Positions 1 through 6,059 of a stretch of DNA of 7,222 bases are shown piece after piece. The position numbers were made by a program, and so were the translations under genes. The stretch comes from Gammaproteobacteria bacterium. Lineage in GTDB: Bacteria > Pseudomonadota > Gammaproteobacteria > SZUA-21. The notes under the pieces are model-generated. The model was not told the DNA's origin, searched no databases, and saw nothing but the letters and a program-made list of their open reading frames with translations. The stretch's first letter is position 1. Each line of letters starts with the position of its first letter. The stretch spans positions 1 through 7,222 of the forward strand of contig JALUUZ010000505.1 of assembly GCA_027021095.1 (NCBI GenBank), in the 5' to 3' direction.

Positions 1-35
1 GAATGCGGTGTGTGTCCCACGGCGGATTCGACTGC

Positions 36-767
36 TCAAGGCAGGTACAGCACGAACCTGGCGCCATGCTCGATACCCTGGTTGTCAAGTTGTATCCAGC
101 CGGCAGTGCCGCGATTTTTGTGGGCGCGGGCGATCATCTGTGAGAAATACAATCCCAGCCCGGTGCTTCCTGAATGGAACTGTATTTTCCCCTGCCGTAT
201 CTCCGTGCGTTCAAGCATACCGGCTGGAAAACCTTCGCCGTCGTCGCTGATGCTGAGCACCAGGCCGTTGGCGCCGGTTTCGATCTTGAAGCACACCCGT
301 GTTTTCGCCTGCTGATAGAGGTTGTGCAGCACGTTGGCAATGACCACACCGATCAGGTCGGCATCGAAATACCAGTGTGCGGTTTCGTCGCAGTCGAGTT
401 CCAACGATATCCCTTTTTCTGCAAACGCTTCTTCAAAGGGTGCGATACACTCCTCGATGAAGTCCAGCAGGTTGTGCTCCTGGATATCGATCAACTGGTC
501 GTCTGATTTCAGGCGGTACAGTGCCAGGAGCTGTACCAGGTTCATACGGATCTGCTCACCGCCCAGTCTCAGCCGGGACAGGTTGCTGTTGCCGGCGGAC
601 GTGGCGCCGGTTCCGTCCGTCTGCAGTTGTTCGAGGTTGCCAAGCAGCAACCCAAGTGCGTTCTTGATATCATGCAGGCTGCTGGCAAGCAGTGTCTCGA
701 GGTCGAGTTCAGCCATGCCGTCCTGCGCGGTCGCTGCTGCATAGTGATTTGACAGTGAGTTTTTCAT
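36..767 (-). CDS. Soluble sensor histidine kinase (HATPase_c), partner of the TPR response regulator
   Basis: This 243-residue protein is a probable ATP-dependent histidine kinase that autophosphorylates and passes phosphate to a response regulator. The dimerisation segment carries an H-box, SLHDIKN, with the likely phospho-accepting His at about residue 32. The ATPase domain follows: an N-box around residues 136-153 (Asn 145 and 149), a G1 box DDGEGFP at 175-181, and a G2 region STGLGLYFSQ at 201-210. No transmembrane segment, signal peptide, PAS, GAF or HAMP domain is visible, so it should be cytosolic and must get its signal through its short N-terminus or a partner. Its ATG overlaps the stop of the upstream response regulator by 4 bases (ATGA) and has no clear Shine-Dalgarno of its own, which points to translational coupling. 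The stop lies 35 bases inside the window edge. Family assignment is firm; signal and partner are inferred. Confidence 0.9.
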   Translation of the reverse strand: MKNSLSNHYAAATAQDGMAELDLETLLASSLHDIKNALGLLLGNLEQLQTDGTGATSAGNSNLSRLRLGGEQIRMNLVQLLALYRLKSDDQLIDIQEHNLLDFIEECIAPFEEAFAEKGISLELDCDETAHWYFDADLIGVVIANVLHNLYQQAKTRVCFKIETGANGLVLSISDDGEGFPAGMLERTEIRQGKIQFHSGSTGLGLYFSQMIARAHKNRGTAGWIQLDNQGIEHGARFVLYLP

Positions 768-2386
768 GCTGCGTCGTCTGTTGCCAGTTTTTTGTAGTGA
801 TCCAGCAGTCCAAGGTATTTCGGGTTGTTGCCGTCGATTTCCCGCGCCCGTTGAAGGTAGTCCTTGATCATCTTCAGTTTGTCTTCATCGACGCCACAAT
901 GCTGCGCAGACAGCAGCAGTGACTGTATGGCGTTGAGCAGGATAGTCAGGTTGCCAGGCATCGCGGCACAGGCCTTGATGAACAGATCGATGGAATCTTC
1001 GAACTGTCCGGCTTCGGCCAGCTGTACACCCTGGTTATTCAAGTCGATGACCTCGGTCTGGGCGGTCGTGACCAGTTTTTCTCCCTGCGCCGCCAGGCCG
1101 GCCTCTGCGTAGATTTTTTTTGCCTGTCTGATCAGTTGCGTATCGTTGTGGTTGTTTCGAACCAGGTCTTTGATATACCGTTCGGCGGCCTCTGTCTTGC
1201 CGTTTTGCAGGCAGGTTTCTGCAAGGAGCAGCGCGAGTTCGTCGGGCAGTGCCTGTTCCTGCTGGTCCAGCGATTCCAGTACCGCGTCGAGCCGCTGCCG
1301 TGTGTCGTCCCCGGGGTTCATTCTGTGCAGGAGGTTGCATACCAATGCCTGGGCGTAGGTGTCGCTGTGCTGGTCATGCGGGAATTTCCTGCTGATCGAC
1401 TCGGCGGTCCTGATGGCCTCTTCATCGCGGCCACACCCCAGTTGTGCCTTGGACAACCCGGCATAGTCACCTTTCTTTTTGTAACATGAATGTGTGCCGT
1501 GTTCGACCGCGGCCTGAAATGCCTTGCGCGAGGTTTCGTATTCATTCAGCTCCAGGCTGATCTCTCCGAGCTGGCGTTGCCGGAGCAGGGATTTCGGCGA
1601 TTTTTCTGTGGCCTTGAGCAATACCTCCTGCGCCTTTTTCGGCGTTTCTTTCTTGATATAGAGTTTTGCCAGCCAGTCGTATGCCTCCATGTAGTTGGTA
1701 TTGCTGTCGATGACCTGGCATAGAATCTCTTCAGCACCGTCATCGTCGCCCAGAAAGAAGTGTGACTGTGCCAGGCCGGTCATCGCCCAGTGCAGTTCCC
1801 GTTCGTCGACGATCGATTGGTAGAGTTCCCGGGCTTCCTCGTAGTTGCCGGACTGCAGCAGCAGTTCCGCCTTGATCTTGCGGATACTTTGCCGGTGCTT
1901 GCTGCCCTCTGAGATGGCCTGGTCGCACAGCCGCAAAGCCAGCTCCAGGTCGTTGCGCGCCTGCGCCAGCAGGATTTCCCTACAGGCCTCTTTGGCCTGT
2001 ATCAGTTTCCGCAACCGGTGCAGCAGTGTTGCCCTGGTAAACGGTTTGGACAGGTAGTCGTCAGGATAGTACTCGATGGCTCCCATGACCATATAGGAAG
2101 ACTTTTCCGCAGTGATCATGATAAACAGGTCGGTCGGTAACAGCAGCTTTTTGTGCCGGGCTTCCTCCAGTACCTGCTGGCCGTCTTTGGCGGGGCCAAG
2201 ATTGTAGTCACACAGTACGATATGGAAATGTTTTTTGCGCATCAGCGCAATGGCTTCTTCGCCGGTCTTGACCGCGTGGACGTCGGCTGCCCCAAAGTTG
2301 ATGATCATCAGGCGCAGCATCGAACGTATTTCTGCGAAATCGTCAACAATCAGAATACTGAAATTTTTCAGGGTCCAGAAATTCAT
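764..2386 (-). CDS. Response regulator: receiver (REC) domain fused to a TPR array
   Basis: This 540-residue protein has an N-terminal receiver domain (about residues 8-128) followed by a long helical TPR region (about 135-535). The receiver residues are intact: acidic pair D15/D16, phospho-acceptor D60 in LCDYNLG, T92 in ITAE and K114 in LSKPF. The TPR part shows roughly eight repeats, for example around residues 170-195, 203-228, 236-261, 270-296, 383-410 and 447-475. There is no helix-turn-helix, GGDEF, EAL or other enzymatic output, so phosphorylation probably changes protein-protein contacts. The kinase gene immediately downstream overlaps by 4 bases and is the obvious partner. The start has only a weak upstream Shine-Dalgarno, but it is the first ATG before the receiver fold and gives a normal N-terminus. 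Domain architecture is clear; the binding partner and process are unknown. Confidence 0.9.
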   Translation of the reverse strand: MNFWTLKNFSILIVDDFAEIRSMLRLMIINFGAADVHAVKTGEEAIALMRKKHFHIVLCDYNLGPAKDGQQVLEEARHKKLLLPTDLFIMITAEKSSYMVMGAIEYYPDDYLSKPFTRATLLHRLRKLIQAKEACREILLAQARNDLELALRLCDQAISEGSKHRQSIRKIKAELLLQSGNYEEARELYQSIVDERELHWAMTGLAQSHFFLGDDDGAEEILCQVIDSNTNYMEAYDWLAKLYIKKETPKKAQEVLLKATEKSPKSLLRQRQLGEISLELNEYETSRKAFQAAVEHGTHSCYKKKGDYAGLSKAQLGCGRDEEAIRTAESISRKFPHDQHSDTYAQALVCNLLHRMNPGDDTRQRLDAVLESLDQQEQALPDELALLLAETCLQNGKTEAAERYIKDLVRNNHNDTQLIRQAKKIYAEAGLAAQGEKLVTTAQTEVIDLNNQGVQLAEAGQFEDSIDLFIKACAAMPGNLTILLNAIQSLLLSAQHCGVDEDKLKMIKDYLQRAREIDGNNPKYLGLLDHYKKLATDDAA

Positions 2387-2452
2387 CGCCAGCCGGTTAA
2401 AAAGTATGTGTATCGTCCTGATCTATCTAGCGGCACTGGAGTGAAAGAGTTT

Positions 2453-2481
2453 AATAAATCTGTTGTTTTGACCGGGGTCAA
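2453..2481 (-). promoter_or_regulatory. Candidate sigma-70 promoter for the regulator-kinase operon
   Basis: On the minus strand a -35-like TTGACC (2476-2481) is followed after 17 bases by a -10-like TTTATT (2453-2458), about 65 bases before the regulator start. The -35 matches 5 of 6 consensus positions and the -10 matches 4 of 6. The -35 is half of the palindrome at 2468-2481, so a bound protein could compete with RNA polymerase. This is pattern matching only. Confidence 0.35.
2468..2481. promoter_or_regulatory. Perfect inverted repeat TTGACC-GG-GGTCAA, operator candidate
   Basis: Two perfect 6-base arms (TTGACC and GGTCAA) are separated by GG. The site lies in the divergent intergenic region between the regulator-kinase operon and hsp20, and overlaps the candidate -35 of the former. 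The symmetry suits a homodimeric DNA-binding protein. No regulator gene for it is in the window, and I do not recognise the motif as a specific family's site. Confidence 0.4.
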
Positions 2482-2541
2482 TGCAGGAGCAGCAGGATTT
2501 TGTTTTAATTATCGAAAATCTGGGTAGGAAGCAACAGGGTA

Positions 2542-2553
2542 CATACCGGTATG
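2542..2553. promoter_or_regulatory. Perfect 12-base palindrome CATACCGGTATG upstream of hsp20
   Basis: This gap-free palindrome ends 4 bases before the Shine-Dalgarno of hsp20 (2557-2565). It could be a DNA operator, or in the mRNA an intermolecular or short hairpin element next to the ribosome binding site. The symmetry is directly visible; the function is inferred. Confidence 0.35.
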
Positions 2554-2556
2554 ATG

Positions 2557-2565
2557 AAAGGAGGT
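2557..2565 (+). promoter_or_regulatory. Strong Shine-Dalgarno of hsp20 (AAAGGAGGT)
   Basis: AAAGGAGGT is nearly the full anti-16S complement and lies 5 bases before the ATG at 2571. It decides the start: an in-frame ATG 90 bases upstream (2481) has no comparable site and would add residues unlike any Hsp20 N-terminus. Confidence 0.85.
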
Positions 2566-2570
2566 CCGTC

Positions 2571-3020
2571 ATGTTTAAATCCAGCCAGGTGCCCGTCAAA
2601 AAAGGGCCGAGTGACATTTTCAGTGACTTCAACGAGTTGTACGAAGGGTTTTTCCGCCCGTTGCGCTGGTATGGTGCGGCGCCTGGTGCCAACCAGCCGC
2701 TGCTCGATGTGGTAGAAGAAGACAAGCGTTTTCTGATCAGTGTCGAGATGCCAGGGATCAAGAAGGAGGATATCGAGGTCGCACTGGAAAACGGCGTGCT
2801 GACCATCAAGGCAGAGAAGGCCGAAGAAAGGACCGAGGAAAGCGGCGGCAAGGTGATTCACCAGGAAAGGTCCTACGGCCAGTACTTGAGACGTTTTCAA
2901 CTCGGCGCGGAGATCGATGAAGCCAATACGGTGGCCAGCTATAAGGATGGTGTATTGCGGCTGGAGCTGCCAAAGAAAACGGCCAGCGAGGCAAAAAAGA
3001 TCAAGGTTGCTGTGCACTGA
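2571..3020 (+). CDS. Small heat-shock protein, Hsp20 / alpha-crystallin family
   Basis: This 149-residue protein is an ATP-independent holdase chaperone that should bind unfolding proteins in the cytoplasm and assemble into oligomers. A short N-terminal arm (about residues 1-42, with aromatic pairs such as FF and WY) precedes the alpha-crystallin domain (about 43-136). The domain includes the segment VEMPGIKKEDIEV and the hallmark end motif DGVLRLELPK (126-135). A C-terminal I-x-V (IKV, 144-146) matches the anchor that links dimers in this family. Length is typical of class A bacterial Hsp20, and the N-terminal sequence resembles the HSP18/IbpA-like group of environmental proteobacteria. It is a single gene, divergent from the regulator-kinase operon and convergent with the hemerythrin gene. 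I could not identify a sigma-32 promoter upstream. Confidence 0.95.
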   Translation: MFKSSQVPVKKGPSDIFSDFNELYEGFFRPLRWYGAAPGANQPLLDVVEEDKRFLISVEMPGIKKEDIEVALENGVLTIKAEKAEERTEESGGKVIHQERSYGQYLRRFQLGAEIDEANTVASYKDGVLRLELPKKTASEAKKIKVAVH

Positions 3021-3022
3021 GA

Positions 3023-3038
3023 CAGCCTGGGAGGCCTG
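3023..3038. terminator. Short hairpin between convergent genes, weak terminator candidate
   Basis: CAGCCT (3023-3028) pairs with AGG-CTG (3032-3038, one bulged C) around a GGG loop, in the 35-base gap between the convergent hsp20 and hemerythrin genes. The position is right for a bidirectional terminator, but no T-run follows on either strand and the stem is short. Confidence 0.25.
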
Positions 3039-3055
3039 ACAGGGAAGTTATTCAG

Positions 3056-3604
3056 TTATTCAAAGCCGGGCGGCGGGAAGGCCAGGTTGCGCCGCAGTGC
3101 CATCGAGTGCCCGATTTTCTCGAGCTGCTCGGAACTCAGCAGGTGTTGGATGACCGGCAGGAATTCCTCCTCTTCTTTATCAACGTGTGCCACGGCAAGT
3201 CTGGCGTAGTCGTTGGCCAGGCGGATGAATTGGCCGGGGTCGTCGAGGTGCCGTGCGGATTGAAGCAGTGGTGCGAGTGATTCCCAGAGCTGGTCCAGCT
3301 GCCGGTGTTCCTGTTTGAGTTGGTGGATGAGTTCTGCAATTTTCAGCGACGTGCGGATAACCAGCGGGAAGATATCGTTTTCCTCGTCTTGGTGGTGAAG
3401 CTTTCCAGCGGTGGAAAAATAGTGGTGGATATGTTTGCAGGCGGTCACGAAGTCCTGGCTGGCACCATGCTGCTGTAGTGCGCTTCCGGCGTCCTGCAGT
3501 AACCTGCAGAAGCGGCGGATACGCTCATGGCATGCGTGGATCATCGCCAGCGGGTTGCTGAAATCGGCGTTGTCGGTCTGTGCACCAAAATTCTCGATTT
3601 CCAT
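3056..3604 (-). CDS. Hemerythrin HHE-domain protein
   Basis: This 182-residue, all-helical protein has the pattern of a bacterial hemerythrin-like four-helix bundle that could bind a non-haem di-iron centre and sense or handle oxygen, NO or iron. Candidate ligands are H23 and H26 (MIHACHERI), H58/H60/H61, H70-H71 followed by DEE (LHHQDEENDIFP, 69-80), H100 with E99 (QEHRQLD), and H140 with the acidic run after it (AHVDKEEEEFLP, 139-150). No signal peptide or membrane segment is present, and no other domain is fused to it. The ATG is preceded by AGGAAAG with good spacing, only 15 bases after the stop of the TolC-family gene, so it is probably last in that operon. The fold call is solid. Whether it carries O2, protects from nitrosative stress or does something else cannot be told from sequence. 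Confidence 0.88.
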   Translation of the reverse strand: MEIENFGAQTDNADFSNPLAMIHACHERIRRFCRLLQDAGSALQQHGASQDFVTACKHIHHYFSTAGKLHHQDEENDIFPLVIRTSLKIAELIHQLKQEHRQLDQLWESLAPLLQSARHLDDPGQFIRLANDYARLAVAHVDKEEEEFLPVIQHLLSSEQLEKIGHSMALRRNLAFPPPGFE

Positions 3605-3619
3605 TGCAACGCTTTCCTG

Positions 3620-4936
3620 TCAAGGTGTCGTGCTGTGCGGGCGCAGCCAGGAGTTGACTGCTTTCAGGTCATCGATCGACAGGGTCCCCGCTGCCTGCTT
3701 GAGGCGTAACAGGTTCAGTACGTAGTCGTGTCTTGCACGCGAATAGTTGCTTTTAGCCTTGAACAGTTCACGTTGTGAATTCAGCACATCGACGATCGTG
3801 CGGGTACCGACTTCGAAGCCCGCCTGGGTCGCCCGCAGTGCGCTGCGGGCCGAGATGATGGCCTGTTTGAGCGCCTTGACCCGGCTTATTCCCGCTAGGA
3901 TACCGCGATAGGCGTTACGTGTCTGGCTCAGCGTGGTACGTTGCTGTTTTTCATGCAGTTCCACCGCCTGCTGATACTTGTGGCGGGCCTGCTTGGTTTG
4001 TGAGCGCGTCAGCCCGCCACTGAAGATAGGCACATTGAGGCGCAACTCGATCGTGCCGGTGTCGGATTCCCTGGCCCCGAAAAAACCTCCGGTCGTATTG
4101 TTCTTGGACTTGCTGGCGACCAGGTCAAGGGTAGGCAGGTGGCCGGAGTTCTTGATCTTGATGTCGATCCTGGCAATCTCGATGTCTTGCTGAGTGGATT
4201 GCAGCTGCAGGTTCTGCCGCAGTGCTGTCTTGGTCCACTGGTTCATATTCCTTGGTGCCGGGCTGGTCAGTGGAATCGTGTCCTTCAGTTCTGCCAGCCG
4301 GTCGTGTGTCTGCCCGGTAATCTCACGCAGTTTTTCTATCGCGTTGGCAAGGATATTCTCCGCCTCGATCACCTGGGCGGCAGACAGGTCGCGGGCCGAG
4401 CGTGCTTCATGAACCCCGGTAATCGCAATCAGGCCGACTTTGAATCGTTTCTGCGCTTCTTCCAGTTTCCGCGAAAAGGATTTTTTCTCGGCCTGGAGAA
4501 AAGTGAGATTGTCCTTTGCGCTGAGTACCGCGAAGTAGCGTTCCGCAACACGCAGGATCAGTGCTTGGTAGGCAGCGCTGAGATCGATCCCTGCTTTTCT
4601 TACCGTAGTTTTGGCCTGTTTCAATGTCATCAGGAACTTGTAGTTGAATACCGGCTGGGTCAGCACCAGGCTGACATTGTCAGCGCTGAAATCCGAACGG
4701 ATTCCGTTGTTGGTCTGTTTGTTTTCAGAGCTGGACGCGGACAGGGACAGGTTGGGCAGCAGTGAAGCGCGCGCCTGTGGTGTGCTTTCCTTGACGGCCT
4801 GGTAGTTTTCACGCGCAGCACGCAGTTCCGGGTCTCTTTTTGCGGCCAGCGTGAAGATCTCAAGCAGGTTGTCGGCCACCGTCACCGGAGGCAGCACGAC
4901 AAGCAAGACAAGGAGACTGAAGTCAATGAGCCGCAT
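3620..4936 (-). CDS. tolC: TolC-family outer-membrane efflux / type I secretion channel
   Basis: This 438-residue protein should form a trimeric channel through the outer membrane and periplasm, serving RND, MFS or ABC exporters. An N-terminal signal peptide (hydrophobic stretch about residues 5-19, probable cut after TVA near 21) is followed by two OEP-type repeats. Each contains long coiled-coil helices and a beta-barrel segment: QPVFNYKFL near 92-102 and the symmetric VPIFSGGLTRSQ near 302-313. Conserved OEP landmarks include LLPNLSLSAS near 60, HLPTLDLVASKS near 266, and the terminal helix GTRTIVDVLNSQRELFKAKSNY. Length is close to the family norm. It starts 28 bases after the methyltransferase stop with no strong Shine-Dalgarno, suggesting an operon. 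No adaptor or inner-membrane pump lies nearby, so it probably works as a shared channel. I recall a TolC gene (opmH) next to thiC in Pseudomonas, consistent with the neighbour here. Confidence 0.92.
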   Translation of the reverse strand: MRLIDFSLLVLLVVLPPVTVADNLLEIFTLAAKRDPELRAARENYQAVKESTPQARASLLPNLSLSASSSENKQTNNGIRSDFSADNVSLVLTQPVFNYKFLMTLKQAKTTVRKAGIDLSAAYQALILRVAERYFAVLSAKDNLTFLQAEKKSFSRKLEEAQKRFKVGLIAITGVHEARSARDLSAAQVIEAENILANAIEKLREITGQTHDRLAELKDTIPLTSPAPRNMNQWTKTALRQNLQLQSTQQDIEIARIDIKIKNSGHLPTLDLVASKSKNNTTGGFFGARESDTGTIELRLNVPIFSGGLTRSQTKQARHKYQQAVELHEKQQRTTLSQTRNAYRGILAGISRVKALKQAIISARSALRATQAGFEVGTRTIVDVLNSQRELFKAKSNYSRARHDYVLNLLRLKQAAGTLSIDDLKAVNSWLRPHSTTP

Positions 4937-4964
4937 AGTATGGTTCTACTCGTCAATTATTGGG

Positions 4965-5627
4965 TTAAAATACAAATTTCTCGCCTGCGCCGACCTGTTC
5001 AAGCGGCGGTACACTGGTCTCGAACAGGTATTCCGTATGAAAATCCCTGTCAGAATTGCGTGTTACCAGGGTCGCAGTCATCACCGGCGCCTTACCTGTT
5101 ACTACAAAAAGCCTGCCAGAGTCGCGCAACAATTTGGCGAATTTACTGTTTTCTTCAGGCAGTGAGCCGGTCACCGCGACGACGTCGAAGGGGCCATCCT
5201 GGTCCCAGCCGTTTGCCGCATTGCCCGTGCGCAGGGTGATATTGTTGAGACCGGCGGCAGACAGTTTCTGCCGGGCTTGTTCGCTCAATTCCGGATGTAA
5301 CTCGACCGTGACCACACTTTCACCAAGCTGCGCCAGGCAGGCAGTCAGGTAGCCGCTGCCGGTGCCGATTTCCAATACCCGGTCTGTGGGTTTGATCTGC
5401 AAGACCTGCAACAGCCGCCCTTCGAGCTTTGGCGGCATCATCACCTGGCCTGCGCCGATCGGGATCTCAATATCGGCGAACGCCAGGTTTTTCCAGGCTT
5501 CGGGAACGAACTCTTCGCGCTTGGTTTTGGCCATCACATCGAGTACCCGGCGATCAAGCACCTCCCACGGGCGGACCTGCTGTTCGATCATGTTGTAGCG
5601 GGCTTTATCGACGTTCAAATGACTCAT
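4965..5627 (-). CDS. Protein-L-isoaspartate O-methyltransferase family protein (PIMT-like, divergent)
   Basis: This 220-residue protein belongs to the PCMT family of SAM-dependent methyltransferases, which methylate isoaspartyl residues in damaged proteins. The SAM-binding glycine loop is clear (VLEIGTGSGYLTA, residues 84-96), as are the acidic ribose-contact strand VVTVELHPEL (105-114) and GPFDVVAVTGSLPE (145-158). The N-terminal segment MIEQQVRPWEVLDRRVLDVM fits the family. The substrate loop is unusual: classical enzymes such as E. coli Pcm carry GQTISQPYMVARM, whereas here the loop reads GQVMMPPKLEGRLL (60-73), without the conserved Thr and Ser. The ATG has a good AGAGGA Shine-Dalgarno. 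It is first in a probable operon with the TolC-family gene. Fold and cofactor are secure; isoaspartate repair activity is not, so pcm is not assigned as a symbol. Confidence 0.85.
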   Translation of the reverse strand: MSHLNVDKARYNMIEQQVRPWEVLDRRVLDVMAKTKREEFVPEAWKNLAFADIEIPIGAGQVMMPPKLEGRLLQVLQIKPTDRVLEIGTGSGYLTACLAQLGESVVTVELHPELSEQARQKLSAAGLNNITLRTGNAANGWDQDGPFDVVAVTGSLPEENSKFAKLLRDSGRLFVVTGKAPVMTATLVTRNSDRDFHTEYLFETSVPPLEQVGAGEKFVF

Positions 5628-5650
5628 GGTTTGTCCTCTGGGTTCCTGTG

Positions 5651-5702
5651 TTGAGACGTGCCTGCTAGGGTAAGAGCTTCGAATTATGCAAGCAAGTCTC
5701 AG
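5651..5702 (-). promoter_or_regulatory. Imperfect stem-loop in the presumed leader of the pcm-like gene
   Basis: TGAGAC (5652-5657) is complementary to GTCTCA (5696-5701). The stem continues inward with TGC/GCA (5659-5661 with 5692-5694) and TGC/GCA (5663-5665 with 5688-5690), interrupted by two mismatches, with a 22-base loop. It lies about 25 bases upstream of the minus-strand start codon at 5627. No T-run follows on either strand, so it is not an obvious terminator. Confidence 0.4.
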
Positions 5703-5721
5703 GGTTTAATGGACGAAAAAA

Positions 5722-5746
5722 ACCTGTTTATACCTTATAAACCGGT
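5722..5746. promoter_or_regulatory. Inverted repeat around GTTTATA-CCT-TATAAAC, operator candidate
   Basis: A perfect 7-base inverted repeat, GTTTATA (5726-5732) and TATAAAC (5736-5742), has a 3-base spacer. After one mismatch it is extended by ACC (5722-5724) and GGT (5744-5746), giving a 25-base near-palindrome. It lies about 95 bases upstream of the pcm-like start, where an operator would be expected. No regulator family is recognised. Confidence 0.4.
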
Positions 5747-5929
5747 ACAAATTGTAGTGCTGATGGCAAACCGTATATACCATGTTGTGCAGCCTGTCAT
5801 TGTAACCCAGGTACTGATGTATAGATAGCAGACAGCTCCCTGGTCGATCGCCGTTCTATACTTGATCTTTAGGCATTGTACGAAAAATCAACCGCTTAAC
5901 TTTGTTTCGAATTCGATATGAGCAGGAGG

Positions 5930-5993
5930 GTGGCGAGAAACCCGGGGCAGGGACTTGCTTCCAAAACAGTTTTTCCGCCACGATGGCCGGGTT
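5930..5993. other. Pseudoknot-like pair of complementary segments
   Basis: GTGGCG (5930-5935) is complementary to CGCCAC (5976-5981), and AACCCGG (5939-5945) to CCGGGTT (5987-5993). The order is A-B-A'-B', so both stems together would make an H-type pseudoknot with loops of 3, 30 and 5 bases. Alternatively only one stem forms. The element lies upstream of the predicted thiC promoter, so it is in thiC mRNA only if a further upstream promoter exists. It matches no riboswitch class I can recall. Confidence 0.3.
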
Positions 5994-6026
5994 CAGTAGC
6001 TGTGAAACGTAGTAAGTAAGTATGGT

Positions 6027-6056
6027 TTTACAAGCTCAACCTTACCATCCTATAAT
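6027..6056 (+). promoter_or_regulatory. Sigma-70 promoter of thiC
   Basis: A perfect -10 TATAAT (6051-6056) lies 18 bases after TTTACA (6027-6032, 5 of 6 to the -35 consensus). Predicted transcription start is near 6063, giving a leader of about 115 bases before the thiC ATG. Confidence 0.65.
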
Positions 6057-6059
6057 GGC

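Noticed and set aside
2481..2570. N-terminal extension of the Hsp20 gene from an upstream in-frame ATG
   Set aside because: No ribosome binding site before 2481, whereas AAAGGAGGT lies at ideal spacing before 2571, and the family's N-terminus starts there.
2387..2570. Sigma-32 heat-shock promoter or sigma-54 site for hsp20
   Set aside because: I looked for CTTGAA/CCCCAT and TGGCAC/TTGCA patterns. A GGCAC at about 2431 lacks the partner element, and no good sigma-32 match was found.
2505..3017. Minus-strand open frame of 170 codons
   Set aside because: Antisense to the well-supported hsp20 gene, with no family features.
4139..4765. Plus-strand open frame of 208 codons
   Set aside because: Antisense to the TolC-family gene, with no recognisable domain and no ribosome binding site seen.
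5918..6019. Small plus-strand ORF of 33 codons (MSRRVARNPG...)
   Set aside because: It has no Shine-Dalgarno before the ATG, an arginine-rich composition typical of random GC-rich frames, and lies over the pseudoknot-like element.
6011..6024. Tandem GTAA-like repeats (AGTAAGTAAGTA)
   Set aside because: Fewer than three units just upstream of the promoter; too short to call a repeat feature.
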